A stretch of 64,000 nt of DNA. Source: Peribacillus acanthi (GTDB taxonomy: Bacteria > Bacillota > Bacilli > Bacillales > DSM-1321). Within the stretch, counting starts at the first letter, position 1, and the number at the start of each line of letters is the position of its first letter. The position numbers were made by a program, and so were the translations under genes. Of the stretch, positions 1 through 8,973 are shown piece by piece. The notes beneath the pieces are model-generated. The model did not search any database. It was not told where the DNA came from and was given only the letters and a program-made list of their open reading frames with translations. The stretch is from the NCBI RefSeq assembly GCF_003073175.1, contig NZ_QBBX01000011.1:51345-115344 (forward strand). Direction: 5' to 3'.

Positions 1-645
1 AACTTCCTATTAAAGGAATGGATGGTTGGTGCTGTTTTCCTTGTAGGTTATTTATGTTTGACAGTAGCTCACCCGTCTCCACTTGAGAGAATCGCTGACC
101 CTACTGATACTGGGTATATTCCATTACCTGACTGGTATTTCTTATTCTTATACCAATTACTGAAATATACTTATGCTTCTGGTCCATATAATACAATTGG
201 TGCATTGGTTATGCCTGGTCTTGCATTTGGTGCATTACTATTAGCTCCATTCATCGATAAGGGACCACACCGTCGTCCATCTAAGCGTCCAATCGCTGTT
301 GGAATGATGTTATTGGCATTAGCAGCTACAATTTTCTTAACTTGGGAATCTGTTGCTCACCATGACTGGGAAGCAGCTAAAGCTCAAGGACAAATTGTTA
401 AAGGCGCTGAATTCGATAAAGAAGACCCTGGATACAAAGCGTATGAAGCTCAAGGCTGTATCAACTGCCATGGAGCTGAATTGACTGGTGGAGCTGCTGC
501 TCCATCACTTGTTGGCACAGGCTTACCTCCTGAAGAGGTTGCAAAGATCGCTAAAGAAGGTCAAGGCGGAATGCCAGCTGGAATGTTCAAAGGTACTGAT
601 GAAGAATTGAAAGCTCTTTCTGAGTTCATTTCTGGTCTTGAATAA
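1..645 (+). CDS. qcrC: Menaquinol:cytochrome c reductase cytochrome b/c subunit QcrC (5' end outside window)
   Basis: This is the third subunit of the b6c1-type complex that passes electrons from menaquinol to cytochrome c in the membrane. The reading frame is open from the first base, and the ATG at 22 lies inside the conserved segment LLKEWMVGAVFLVG, so the true N-terminus is upstream of the window. Visible parts are subunit-IV-like membrane segments with the PDWYFLFLYQLLKY motif, then a C-terminal cytochrome c domain with the haem-binding site CINCH encoded at 457-471 and a distal methionine in GGMPAGMF. The fused b/c arrangement is typical of Bacillus. qcrA and qcrB are expected just upstream but are not visible. 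Confidence 0.97.
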   Translation, partial: NFLLKEWMVGAVFLVGYLCLTVAHPSPLERIADPTDTGYIPLPDWYFLFLYQLLKYTYASGPYNTIGALVMPGLAFGALLLAPFIDKGPHRRPSKRPIAVGMMLLALAATIFLTWESVAHHDWEAAKAQGQIVKGAEFDKEDPGYKAYEAQGCINCHGAELTGGAAAPSLVGTGLPPEEVAKIAKEGQGGMPAGMFKGTDEELKALSEFISGLE

Positions 646-655
646 GATTTTTGTA

Positions 656-690
656 AAAGCTGACGGTTTCCGTCGGCTTTTTCTTTTTTT
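656..690 (+). terminator. Rho-independent terminator of the qcr operon
   Basis: A stem of AGCTGACGG against CCGTCGGCT with a three-base loop is followed by a long T run. It lies 12 bases after the qcrC stop. Confidence 0.9.
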
Positions 691-745
691 TCTATCAGCC
701 TTACTTTATAGTTAAACTTAGTAAAGAAAAAAGTGAGGGAATTGT

Positions 746-1336
746 ATGAATTGGATATATCAGTATCTCGGTAATATACATATGATAAGACTACTGTTAG
801 GAATAAATGTTCTAGGAACTTTATATGGGTATTACTGGTATAAATCTCAATTGGAAACAACAGCCACTATCTTCATTCCGTTTGTTCCCGATAGTCCTAC
901 CGCATGCCTTTTTTTTGTAATTGCTCTAATTGGGTTTACACTAAGGAAGAACTGGGGGCTTTTTGAGGCACTTGCTGTCATATCATTATTTAAATATGGT
1001 ATATGGGCTGTCGTCATGAATTTGTTTACTTTAATAGAGGCAGGAAGCTTGCATTGGACCGGATATATGTTAATTGCATCTCATTTAGCTATGGCTTTCC
1101 AAGGTTTACTATATGCTCCTTTTTATCGAATAAAAGCATGGCATATCGTTGTAGCAGCCATTTTCACATTGCATAATGAGATGATTGATTATGTCTTCGG
1201 GCAAATGCCATGGTATGGAGATCTTGCTTATTACATGAGTGGTATTGGCTATTTCACATTTTGGTTGAGCATTCTATCTATAGCTTTATGTTACCTTGCT
1301 GCATTTAAAGTAAATAGAAAAAATATTTTTTATTAA
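746..1336 (+). CDS. ypjA: DUF1405 membrane protein YpjA
   Basis: A 196-residue polytopic membrane protein with about six hydrophobic segments and no recognisable catalytic motif. Size, hydrophobic pattern and position between qcrC and ypjB match the YpjA (DUF1405) family of Bacilli. The family has no established biochemical function. The ribosome site GTGAGGGA lies five bases before the ATG. It follows the qcr terminator, so it is probably transcribed separately, perhaps with ypjB. The family call is recognition from sequence and synteny; the role is unknown. Confidence 0.85.
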   Translation: MNWIYQYLGNIHMIRLLLGINVLGTLYGYYWYKSQLETTATIFIPFVPDSPTACLFFVIALIGFTLRKNWGLFEALAVISLFKYGIWAVVMNLFTLIEAGSLHWTGYMLIASHLAMAFQGLLYAPFYRIKAWHIVVAAIFTLHNEMIDYVFGQMPWYGDLAYYMSGIGYFTFWLSILSIALCYLAAFKVNRKNIFY

Positions 1337-1420
1337 TTCGTGAAAATCTACTAAATAACAGGTCTATACTTTTCCTCTCAATCATAAGTTTTAATAGAAC
1401 TATGAGGAGGGACAAGTATT

Positions 1421-2212
1421 ATGGTTATTAGAATCCTATTATTCGTTTTAGCACTGGTTTTAGCTCCTATTTCAACAGTATTGGCTCAATCCTCTCCTGA
1501 CTTGAAAAAATTGGATGAAATTTCAGATGAAGCATTACAAATGGTCAAAGTAAAAAGATATGATGAATCTGAAAAATTATTAGAATATTTCTCGACTCAG
1601 TTTTTGAGCATGACAGTGGAAGCAAAGTTTTTTAGTATGGATGAATTGCGTATCATTACCGTTGCTCATAATGAAGCTTTAGTTACGGTCCAGGATGAAA
1701 CTATTTCCTATGAAAAAAAGGTGAATGCTGTAACGAAGCTTAGGTTGGTAACAGATGCAGTATATTCTAACCATCAGCCTTTATGGACTGAAATGGAAGG
1801 GCAAATTATGAGTACCTTCAATCAGACCAAAATTGCCATGAAGAACAAGGATTCTGATGGTTTCCATAGTTATATAAATCGATTGCTTAATCAATATGAT
1901 TTAATTTATCCAAGCTTAAAAGTAGACTTAGCACCTGAAAAAATTCAAAAACTAGATGCTAGAATGAGCTTTATCGATCAATACAGACCTCAAGTATTTT
2001 CTGACACAACAAGTCAAAAAGAACTGGATGCGTTAGAAAAAGATTTGGAATCGATTTTTGACGAAATGACTGAAGATGAAACAGATCCATCTCTTTGGTG
2101 GGTAATCATTTCCACAGGAAGTATTATTATTTTGACATTATCTTATGTAGGTTGGAGAAAATACAAAGGTGATAAGGAAGAAAAAAAATCAGATAAAGAG
2201 CTAAATCATTGA
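1421..2212 (+). CDS. ypjB: Sporulation protein YpjB
   Basis: A 263-residue protein with an N-terminal signal peptide (hydrophobic stretch ending near LAQSSPD), a mostly helical charged middle region, and one C-terminal membrane segment (WWVIISTGSIIILTLSYVGW) followed by a Lys/Glu-rich cytoplasmic tail. This gives a bitopic protein with its bulk outside the membrane. The layout and the position downstream of ypjA match YpjB, described as a sporulation protein in Bacillus. A strong GAGGAGGGA ribosome site precedes the ATG. The molecular role is not evident from the sequence. Confidence 0.85.
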   Translation: MVIRILLFVLALVLAPISTVLAQSSPDLKKLDEISDEALQMVKVKRYDESEKLLEYFSTQFLSMTVEAKFFSMDELRIITVAHNEALVTVQDETISYEKKVNAVTKLRLVTDAVYSNHQPLWTEMEGQIMSTFNQTKIAMKNKDSDGFHSYINRLLNQYDLIYPSLKVDLAPEKIQKLDARMSFIDQYRPQVFSDTTSQKELDALEKDLESIFDEMTEDETDPSLWWVIISTGSIIILTLSYVGWRKYKGDKEEKKSDKELNH

Positions 2213-2235
2213 CAATCCTTTCTGATTTTTTTTAC
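2181..2235 (+). terminator. Possible terminator overlapping the end of ypjB
   Basis: An A-rich arm ending in AATCAGA inside the last codons of ypjB can pair with TCTGATTTTTTTT after its stop. The 27-base loop is long, so this is a weak call. Confidence 0.4.
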
Positions 2236-2267
2236 TATTAGAGTAAATACATGTTCAGGAGGCAACA

Positions 2268-2942
2268 ATGTTTTTAATTTATTTCGGTATCATCATCCTC
2301 GTGCCCATCATTGCACAACTAATGGTAAGAGGTTCATACAAAAAGTATTCAAAGGTTGCATCTTCCACTGGAATGACCGGTGCTGAAGTCGCTCGTAGAA
2401 TATTAGATGACAATGGTTTGTATCATGTTCACGTTGAAGAAGTAAGAGGATTCTTGAGCGATCATTATGATCCACGTTCTAAAACAGTTCGCCTTTCTTC
2501 TGATAACTACCATGGGCATTCCTTGGCCGCTACTGCAGTATCTGCCCATGAGGTAGGGCATGCAATTCAAGACCAACAAGACTATGCTTTCCTTCGCTTT
2601 AGACATGCTCTTGTGCCGGTAGCTAGTATTGGATCCAATTTTGCATGGATTTTTATCCTAATTGGAATTTTTGCATCACTATCAGGGATGATTTTATTAG
2701 GAATCATCATGATGGCTGCAGCAGTCGTATTCCAAATTGTTACACTTCCTGTAGAGTTTAATGCCTCAAATCGTGCAATGGATCAAGTTGTTTCCCTAGG
2801 CATCATTCGTAATGATGAAGAGAGAGAAACGAAGAAGGTCCTAAATGCAGCAGCAATGACTTATGTAGCTGCAGCAGCAGTTGCTGTGCTTGAATTAGCT
2901 CGTCTAATCCTAATTTACACAGGCATGACAAGAGAAGAATAA
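2268..2942 (+). CDS. YugP-type membrane zinc metallopeptidase
   Basis: A 224-residue membrane protein. An N-terminal hydrophobic anchor is followed by a soluble part carrying the zinc-binding HEVGH motif at residues 94-98 (SAHEVGHAIQDQ), then two central membrane segments (about 115-155) and a C-terminal hydrophobic segment. The downstream LPVEFNAS...AMD stretch is typical of the Zn_peptidase_2 (YugP) family and should hold the third zinc ligand. Substrates of the family are unknown. In B. subtilis yugP lies elsewhere; here the gene sits directly after ypjB. The ribosome site is AGGAGG before the ATG. Confidence 0.88.
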   Translation: MFLIYFGIIILVPIIAQLMVRGSYKKYSKVASSTGMTGAEVARRILDDNGLYHVHVEEVRGFLSDHYDPRSKTVRLSSDNYHGHSLAATAVSAHEVGHAIQDQQDYAFLRFRHALVPVASIGSNFAWIFILIGIFASLSGMILLGIIMMAAAVVFQIVTLPVEFNASNRAMDQVVSLGIIRNDEERETKKVLNAAAMTYVAAAAVAVLELARLILIYTGMTREE

Positions 2943-2952
2943 AATCATAGCT

Positions 2953-2997
2953 AAAAGTCGATTCGGAGTCCTTGCTGACCTGAATCGGCTTTTTTAT
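2953..2997 (+). terminator. Terminator after the zinc peptidase gene
   Basis: AAAAGTCGATTC pairs with GAATCGGCTTTT (one G-T pair) and is followed by T-rich sequence. Confidence 0.88.
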
Positions 2998-3056
2998 TTG
3001 AACCATTATTGCTATTGTGCTGCTTTTCATACTAGGCAAACATGCTTTACGCAATT

Positions 3057-3151
3057 TACATTCGAAATTCAAAAACTACAATCCAATCATGTGAAAATAC
3101 TTTCGAAAAGGCTCAAAGTACTTTCGAAAAAGCCTATAATACTTTCGAAAA
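3057..3151. repeat. 21-bp-period repeat with palindromic TTTCGAAA cores
   Basis: The 12-mer TACTTTCGAAAA occurs exactly at 3098, 3119 and 3140, a strict 21-bp period, with unrelated bases between copies. A fourth, degenerate copy (TACATTCGAAA) begins at 3057, about two periods upstream. The array lies between convergent genes. A forward frame reads as a 7-residue repeat (xxLSKxx), but no ribosome site or homologous protein supports it being coding. Confidence 0.75.
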
Positions 3152-3196
3152 TCAAGAAATACCGATTTTTCGACATATCTATCTCTGAATCCTATA

Positions 3197-3227
3197 GAAA
3201 AAGCACACCTGTCAAAAGGTGTGCTTT
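3197..3227 (-). terminator. Terminator of ypjC
   Basis: AAAAGCACACCT pairs perfectly with AGGTGTGCTTTT. On the minus strand it is followed by a T run, four bases after the ypjC stop. Confidence 0.88.
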
Positions 3228-3230
3228 TAC

Positions 3231-4103
3231 TTATCGTTCAATCGGATTCTTATTTTCATCCAAGGTAAACCCTTCTCCAAGCACATCATGGACGATACTT
3301 ACAGATACAAAAGCATGTGGGTCAACGGAAGTGATGGAATTTTTTAAACGGACTATTTCATTTTTCCCGACCACACAATATAGAACTTCTCGTTCATTTT
3401 TAGTGAATGATCCATACCCTTTGAGTACAGTTACTCCTCGTTCTAAATCCTTCATGATTTTTGCAGCAATTTCATCATTTTTGTCACTAATTATCATTGC
3501 GCCTCTTGCGGAATAAGCACCTTCTTGCATGAAGTCTATGACTCGTGCTCCGATAAATACGGCAATTAAAGTATACATTCCTTCTTTATATTTTAGGTAA
3601 GTCAGTAATGAAGCAACAATGACAATTGCATCAAATAAGAACATTGTACGACCCATACTCCATCCGATGTATCGATGTGCTAATCGTGCAATAATATCAA
3701 CTCCACCTGTAGTGCCTCCATAACGGAAAATGATACCCAATCCTACACCGATAAATCCACCGGCGAATAATGCGACAAGCATCAAATCATCATCCAAGTC
3801 AATAATGATTTGATATCTTTCAAAAATCCATAACCAAACGGATAAACCAACTGTCCCTATAATGGTATAGATAAATGAAACTCTCCCAAGGAATTTCCAA
3901 CCAATCAAGAACAAAGGGATATTCAATATCAAGTTAGTATAGGAAGGGTTGATGGAGAATAATTGATACAAAATCAAAGTTATTCCGGTGAAACCACCTT
4001 CAGCCAAATGATTCTGCATGTTGAAATGTACTAAACCAAAAGCAAATATCATTGCACCGAATAAAATAAACACAATATTCTTAACCTTAAGTCCCGAAAA
4101 CAT
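3231..4103 (-). CDS. ypjC: YitT family membrane protein YpjC (DUF2179)
   Basis: A 290-residue protein with five or six membrane segments in the first 200 residues, including the glycine-rich GFIGVGLGIIFRYGGTTGG motif typical of the YitT family, followed by a soluble C-terminal DUF2179 domain (about 205-290). It is transcribed opposite to its neighbours, as ypjC is in B. subtilis. The ribosome site GTGGAGG lies seven bases before the ATG. The family has been proposed to act in transport, but no substrate is established. The gene begins a divergent intergenic region shared with ypjD. Confidence 0.9.
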   Translation of the reverse strand: MFSGLKVKNIVFILFGAMIFAFGLVHFNMQNHLAEGGFTGITLILYQLFSINPSYTNLILNIPLFLIGWKFLGRVSFIYTIIGTVGLSVWLWIFERYQIIIDLDDDLMLVALFAGGFIGVGLGIIFRYGGTTGGVDIIARLAHRYIGWSMGRTMFLFDAIVIVASLLTYLKYKEGMYTLIAVFIGARVIDFMQEGAYSARGAMIISDKNDEIAAKIMKDLERGVTVLKGYGSFTKNEREVLYCVVGKNEIVRLKNSITSVDPHAFVSVSIVHDVLGEGFTLDENKNPIER

Positions 4104-4282
4104 ATATAGCCTCCACTTTCTATATTAGTAGAAAAAAGCTTTGGCGGTTTAACCGATAAGCTCAATGCTCATAATTATAATGGAAGAATTGAGTTACCAG
4201 CAACCCTGTTTCTTGTATATTTTTCAGTTCGGCATCAGATTTCATCCCTTTGCGTTCAATTATTGTTGTAGAGTAAAAATGT

Positions 4283-4311
4283 TTGTCAATATTAGGAGTT
4301 TTAGCTAACAT
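4283..4311 (+). promoter_or_regulatory. Candidate sigma-A promoter of the ypjD-birA operon
   Basis: TTGTCA at 4283-4288 and TAACAT at 4306-4311 are separated by 17 bases, about 50 bases before ypjD. The -35 is strong and the -10 is weak. It is the best match I see in the divergent ypjC/ypjD gap. Confidence 0.45.
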
Positions 4312-4358
4312 GAAAGAGTGTTGGAATCGTAATATCCATTTATAGAAAGAGTGGTACT

Positions 4359-4712
4359 ATGTCAGATCAAAAAACGATGCAGCAGCTTCAAGCTGAAGTG
4401 GATGAATACATAAGTCAATTTAAAGAGGGATATTTTAGTCCCTTGTCCATGCTTGCCAGAATGACAGAAGAAATTGGGGAATTGGCAAGGGAAATTAATC
4501 ACCATTATGGAGAAAAGCCTAAAAAAGAAAGTGAAAACGCAAAAGAAATCAAAGAAGAGATGGGAGATTTGCTTTTCGTACTGATTTGCTTTGCAAATTC
4601 ATTAGGAATAGACTTACAGGATGCACATGATGCAGTGATGAAAAAATTTAATGAACGTGATAAAGATAGATGGACTAGAATTGAAGGAGGAAATCAAGAT
4701 GGAGAAAATTAG
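4359..4712 (+). CDS. ypjD: MazG-like nucleotide pyrophosphohydrolase YpjD
   Basis: A 117-residue all-helical protein of the MazG/dUTPase-2 superfamily. The metal-binding pattern is visible as [10 protein letters not shown] followed by [13 protein letters not shown] (ExxE ... ExxD). Such proteins hydrolyse nucleoside triphosphates to monophosphates, probably for pool cleaning; the substrate of YpjD is not settled. It is the first gene of a seven-gene run. Its stop falls 14 bases inside dapB, suggesting translational coupling. Confidence 0.9.
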   Translation: MSDQKTMQQLQAEVDEYISQFKEGYFSPLSMLARMTEEIGELAREINHHYGEKPKKESENAKEIKEEMGDLLFVLICFANSLGIDLQDAHDAVMKKFNERDKDRWTRIEGGNQDGEN

Positions 4713-5499
4713 AATAGTCATTGCTGGTCCTAGAGGTAGGATGGGGCAGGAAGCAGTAAAAATGGTACACGAAACAAATAGTTTTGAATTAGTAGGAGTT
4801 ATAGATCGAAAAAAAGAACATAGCAATTTAAATGAACTTGAAGGATTTACTGGAATATCTGCTCCAATATATGTAGAAATGGAAAATTGTTTAGTGGAAA
4901 CTAAACCCGACGTGCTAATTGATTTAACATCACCTGAAACGGGCATGTTCCATACTCGTTTAGCCCTTAATCACGGTGTAAGACCGGTGGTGGGAACAAC
5001 AGGATTCTCGAATGAAGACCTCCTAGAGCTTGAGCAGCTTTGTGAAAAATCTGGACTTGGATGTATTATCGCACCGAATTTTGCAGTAGGGGCTATCTTG
5101 ATGATGAAGTTTTCCCAAATGGCAGCAAAATATTTTGATGATGTTGAAATCATAGAATTACATCATGATCAAAAATTAGACGCTCCATCTGGTACAGCCA
5201 TAAAAACTGCAGATATGATATCGAAAGTAAGACCTTCAAAAGAGCAAGGGCATCCAAATGAGAAAGAAACTCATATGGGAGCTAGAGGGGCGAATATTGA
5301 TGGCATGAGAATTCATAGTGTAAGATTACCTGGATTAATCGCACATCAACAAGTGATGTTCGGAGCAGACGGCCAAACATTATCCATTCGTCATGATTCA
5401 TTTAATCGAGCCTCTTTCATGTCAGGAGTTAAACTTTCAGTTGAACAGGTCATGAAGTTGGATGTTCTTGTATATGGTTTAGAAAATATTCTTGAATAG
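4699..5499 (+). CDS. dapB: 4-hydroxy-tetrahydrodipicolinate reductase DapB
   Basis: Makes tetrahydrodipicolinate in the lysine/diaminopimelate pathway (cell wall, and dipicolinate for spores). The N-terminal nucleotide-binding loop GPRGRMGQ and the substrate motif [15 protein letters not shown] are intact. I start it at the ATG at 4699 because GGAGG lies seven to eight bases upstream and the 266-residue product fits the family; a longer open frame from 4651 would add 16 residues without a ribosome site. It overlaps the end of ypjD and is 12 bases from mgsA. Confidence 0.96.
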   Translation: MEKIRIVIAGPRGRMGQEAVKMVHETNSFELVGVIDRKKEHSNLNELEGFTGISAPIYVEMENCLVETKPDVLIDLTSPETGMFHTRLALNHGVRPVVGTTGFSNEDLLELEQLCEKSGLGCIIAPNFAVGAILMMKFSQMAAKYFDDVEIIELHHDQKLDAPSGTAIKTADMISKVRPSKEQGHPNEKETHMGARGANIDGMRIHSVRLPGLIAHQQVMFGADGQTLSIRHDSFNRASFMSGVKLSVEQVMKLDVLVYGLENILE

Positions 5500-5511
5500 G
5501 GGGTCGTAGAA

Positions 5512-5925
5512 ATGAATATTGCTTTAATCGCCCACGATCGAAAAAAAGAAGATTTGATTACCTTTGTAACTGCATATAAGGGAACTTTTGAAAAACACAC
5601 ATTATTTGCAACTGGTACAACTGGATTAAAGTTAAATGAAGCCACAGGACTGGATATTCATCGCTTTCAATCTGGTCCTTTTGGTGGTGACCAGGAGATT
5701 GGTGCGTATGTAGCGAATAATAAGATGGATTTAGTCATTTTCTTTCGAGATCCTCTTACAGCTCAGCCTCATGAACCAGATGTGACAGCTCTTATCAGGT
5801 TATGTGATGTATATGCTGTTCCTTTAGCAACCAATATGGGCACAGCAGAAGTGTTGATTCACGGTCTGAAAAGAGGAGACTTCAATTGGAGAAATAATGT
5901 TAGGAATAAAGGTGGAAGTAAATGA
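5512..5925 (+). CDS. mgsA: Methylglyoxal synthase MgsA
   Basis: Converts dihydroxyacetone phosphate to methylglyoxal and phosphate, a bypass of lower glycolysis. The 137-residue protein has the family's usual length and motifs: LIAHDRKK near the N-terminus, phosphate-binding [17 protein letters not shown], and FFRDPL with the catalytic aspartate. Its TGA stop overlaps the ATG of bshB1 by four bases. Being next to the bacillithiol genes makes sense, because bacillithiol helps detoxify methylglyoxal. Confidence 0.96.
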   Translation: MNIALIAHDRKKEDLITFVTAYKGTFEKHTLFATGTTGLKLNEATGLDIHRFQSGPFGGDQEIGAYVANNKMDLVIFFRDPLTAQPHEPDVTALIRLCDVYAVPLATNMGTAEVLIHGLKRGDFNWRNNVRNKGGSK

Positions 5926-6635
5926 ACTTAGCTAGCATAGATATTCTTTGTTTCGGCGCGCATGCAGATGATGTCGAAATTGGGATGGGTGGAACAATCG
6001 CTAAATACTCTAGTATGGGGAAAAAAATTGTTATATGTGATTTGACTGATGCAGAACTTTCATCGAATGGAACAGTCAAGATTAGAAAAGAAGAAGCGAA
6101 AAAAGCTGGTGAAATATTGGGGATTTCTGAGCGATTAACTTTAGGATTGCCTGACCGAGGACTATATATGAATGAAGAGTCTGTAAAGAAAATCGTTCGT
6201 GTAATAAGAACATATAAGCCAAAGTTAGTTTTCGCCCCTTATTTGATTGATCGTCATCCGGATCATGGTAATTGTGCTAAATTGGTTGAAGAAGCTTATT
6301 TTTCTGCTGGAATACAAAAATTTGATTATGATCGTGATTTGTCTGGGCATAAATCAGTCAGAATGTATTATTACATGATTAATGGATTTCACAAACCTGA
6401 TTTCCTGGTAGATATTTCGAGTGAAATGCCCAAAAAGCTTGACGCGCTGAAGGCCTATGAAAGTCAGTTTGTAAAGTCGGCAAATACAATAGATACCCCA
6501 TTGGTAAATGGATATATAGAATCCGTTGAAGCGAGGGAACGTTTATACGGAAAAGAAGTAGGAGTACAGTATGCAGAAGGTTTTATGACAAAGACTCCAA
6601 TCCTTCTCTCAAATGATTTATTAGGAGATACGTAA
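5922..6635 (+). CDS. bshB1: Bacillithiol biosynthesis deacetylase BshB1
   Basis: Removes the acetyl group from GlcNAc-malate, the second step of bacillithiol synthesis. The 237-residue LmbE/PIG-L fold protein shows the zinc motif [12 protein letters not shown] (family pattern xHxDD) near residue 15 and the second ligand region DRHPDHGN. It overlaps mgsA by four bases and bshA by one, so the three are clearly co-translated. The sequence is complete, with no missing ligands. Confidence 0.95.
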   Translation: MNLASIDILCFGAHADDVEIGMGGTIAKYSSMGKKIVICDLTDAELSSNGTVKIRKEEAKKAGEILGISERLTLGLPDRGLYMNEESVKKIVRVIRTYKPKLVFAPYLIDRHPDHGNCAKLVEEAYFSAGIQKFDYDRDLSGHKSVRMYYYMINGFHKPDFLVDISSEMPKKLDALKAYESQFVKSANTIDTPLVNGYIESVEARERLYGKEVGVQYAEGFMTKTPILLSNDLLGDT

Positions 6636-7762
6636 TGAAGCTAAAAATAGGAATTACATGTTATCCAACAGTAGGGGGCTCAGGGGTAGTGGCTACCGAA
6701 CTTGGTAAGCTACTTGCTGAAAGGGGGCATGAGATTCATTTTATATCAACAAGCATGCCTTTTCGTCTAAAAAAGATGTATCCAAATATCTTCTATCATC
6801 AAGTTGAAGTCAATCAATATTCTGTATTTCAATATCCACCTTATGATTTAGCGCTTGCAAGTAAAATGGCAGATGTAGCAAAAAGAGAGAAATTGGACAT
6901 TCTTCATGTTCATTATGCTATCCCACATGCAGTATGTGCGATTTTAGCAAAGCAAATGTTGAATAACGATTTGAAAATCATTACGACGTTACATGGAACA
7001 GATATCACAGTATTGGGATACGACCCATCTCTATCTGAATTAATTAAATTTGGTATTGAAAAATCCGATGTTGTGACTGCAGTTTCTAATTCACTTGTTC
7101 AACAAACTAAAGAACTATTAAATCCAGATAAAGATATACATACGGTTTATAATTTTATAGATGAACGAGTCTATAAAAAACGTGAATCCTCTCGCTTGAG
7201 AAATGAGTTTGGAATCAAACCAGATGAAAAAATTATTATCCATGTGTCCAATTTCAGAGCTGTAAAACGCGTTCAAGATGTGGTTAATGCATTTTCATTG
7301 ATTGAAAAAAATATCAAAAGTAAGCTTCTTCTCGTCGGAGATGGTCCAGAAATTACGGTTGTATGCAAATTAGTTAAAGAATTAGGGCTTGAAAAACGAG
7401 TATTGTTTCTTGGGAAGCAGGATAATTTAGAGGAACTCTATTCTATTAGCGACCTGATGCTCCTCCTGTCTGAAAAAGAGAGCTTTGGACTAGTGTTACT
7501 TGAGGCAATGGCATGTGGTGTACCTTGTATAGGCACCAAAATTGGTGGAATCCCAGAAGTAATACAAGAAGGAAAGACTGGATTTTTGTGTGAACTTGGC
7601 GACTATCAATCGGTTGCTGAAAAAGCGATTAGCTTATTAAATGATGAAAGCACACATAGAGAATTTTCAAATGCTGCCATTGAGGATGTTAGAACAAGAT
7701 TTAAATCTGATATTATTACTGAGCAATATGAATCTATATACTTTGAATTACTTAAAGACTGA
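6635..7762 (+). CDS. bshA: N-acetyl-alpha-D-glucosaminyl L-malate synthase BshA
   Basis: A GT4-family glycosyltransferase that joins UDP-GlcNAc and L-malate, the first committed step of bacillithiol synthesis. The 375-residue protein has the N-terminal [16 protein letters not shown] loop and the C-terminal donor-site motif [17 protein letters not shown] (E-x7-E pattern). It starts with the TAATG overlap from bshB1 and ends 20 bases before cca. Bacillithiol replaces glutathione in these bacteria, so its presence supports the Bacillaceae assignment. Confidence 0.95.
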   Translation: MKLKIGITCYPTVGGSGVVATELGKLLAERGHEIHFISTSMPFRLKKMYPNIFYHQVEVNQYSVFQYPPYDLALASKMADVAKREKLDILHVHYAIPHAVCAILAKQMLNNDLKIITTLHGTDITVLGYDPSLSELIKFGIEKSDVVTAVSNSLVQQTKELLNPDKDIHTVYNFIDERVYKKRESSRLRNEFGIKPDEKIIIHVSNFRAVKRVQDVVNAFSLIEKNIKSKLLLVGDGPEITVVCKLVKELGLEKRVLFLGKQDNLEELYSISDLMLLLSEKESFGLVLLEAMACGVPCIGTKIGGIPEVIQEGKTGFLCELGDYQSVAEKAISLLNDESTHREFSNAAIEDVRTRFKSDIITEQYESIYFELLKD

Positions 7763-7782
7763 AGGGTGGTACAACCATTTTG

Positions 7783-8973
7783 ATGGATCCACTATTTATT
7801 AAGGCACTCCCAATCCTAAAAACAATCGAGGATGCAGGGTTTGAAGCCTATTTCGTTGGAGGGTCGGTGCGTGATTCAATATTAGGCAGACCGATTCATG
7901 ATGTGGATATTGCTACTTCTGCAACACCTGAACAAGTTAAAGAAATATTTACAAAAACAATCGACGTTGGCATTATGCATGGAACGGTCCTTGTACTATG
8001 GAAAGATGATTCATATGAAGTTACAACATTTAGGACAGAAACAGGGTATAGTGATTTCAGACGTCCGGATGCAGTTGATTTTGTTACGTCCATTTCAAAA
8101 GACTTACAAAGACGAGATTTCACAGTTAATGCTATGGCAATGGATAGGTTAGGATCAATCCATGATCCATTCGGTGGTCAACATGATATAGAAAAGAAAA
8201 TATTAAGAACCGTTGGATTAGCGGATGAAAGGTTCAAAGAAGATGCCTTGCGCATGATGAGGGCAGTACGCTTTGTGGGTACACTAGGATTTACTTTGGA
8301 TCGAGATTCCCTTTCATCAATGAAGAAAAATGTGTCATTATTAGCCAATATCTCAATTGAGCGGAAAACTGTGGAATTTGAGAAACTACTGGAAAGTGAC
8401 TTTGCTGATGAAGGATTAAGAATGTTAATTAAGGCAGGTATTCATCAATATTTGCCTGGATTGAAAGATAAAGAGGATGCTCTTAATACATATGTTCGAC
8501 TTGAACACAAAGCGCTTTTATCTTTACACTCTAAATGGGCGCTCATACTCTATCTAATTCAAACTGAACAGCCGGAAGAAACCTTAATCCAATGGAAGCT
8601 TCCAACCAAAAAAATCAAAACCATTGTAGAAATTCATTCACATTTAAAGCAAAAAACAGACTGGTCCAATAAAATCCTTCTAGGTACAGGTATTGATATA
8701 GCAATCCAAGTTGAGGCTATTCGGGCCATTCTGTCCAACTTCCCTATTCAATCGGCACAAATAAAGATAAGTAAGATGTGGGATGATCTTCCTATTAAAA
8801 AAATGAAAGACCTGATGGTAAGTGGAAATGATTTAATGGAATGGACTGGTCGTAGTAGAGGCATATGGATCAAAGAAGAGTTGGACAGAATCATAGATGC
8901 AATTTTGCAAGGGGAAATAGATAATTCTCCAGCTTCAATAAAAAGGTGGTGGGAATCATGCAATCAGAAATAA
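7783..8973 (+). CDS. cca: CCA tRNA nucleotidyltransferase
   Basis: Adds or repairs the 3' CCA of tRNAs. The class II nucleotidyltransferase head is visible in GGSVRDSILGR and the DVDIATSATPE metal site (DxD), followed by the RRDFTVNAMA motif and the RMMRAVRF helix. The ATG at 7783 is preceded directly by an in-frame TTG at 7780. The GGGTGGT ribosome site lies 12 bases from the ATG and nine from the TTG, so the TTG start (397 residues) is possible. The 3' end overlaps birA by 16 bases. Confidence 0.95.
   Translation: MDPLFIKALPILKTIEDAGFEAYFVGGSVRDSILGRPIHDVDIATSATPEQVKEIFTKTIDVGIMHGTVLVLWKDDSYEVTTFRTETGYSDFRRPDAVDFVTSISKDLQRRDFTVNAMAMDRLGSIHDPFGGQHDIEKKILRTVGLADERFKEDALRMMRAVRFVGTLGFTLDRDSLSSMKKNVSLLANISIERKTVEFEKLLESDFADEGLRMLIKAGIHQYLPGLKDKEDALNTYVRLEHKALLSLHSKWALILYLIQTEQPEETLIQWKLPTKKIKTIVEIHSHLKQKTDWSNKILLGTGIDIAIQVEAIRAILSNFPIQSAQIKISKMWDDLPIKKMKDLMVSGNDLMEWTGRSRGIWIKEELDRIIDAILQGEIDNSPASIKRWWESCNQK

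Noticed and set aside
3057-3151. CRISPR array
   Set aside because: Units are 12 bases with 9-base intervals, far too short, and no cas genes are present.
2998-3516. 172-residue plus-strand open frame with LSK repeats
   Set aside because: Its second half is antisense to ypjC and it spans the ypjC terminator; no ribosome site. The repeats were kept as a DNA-level feature.
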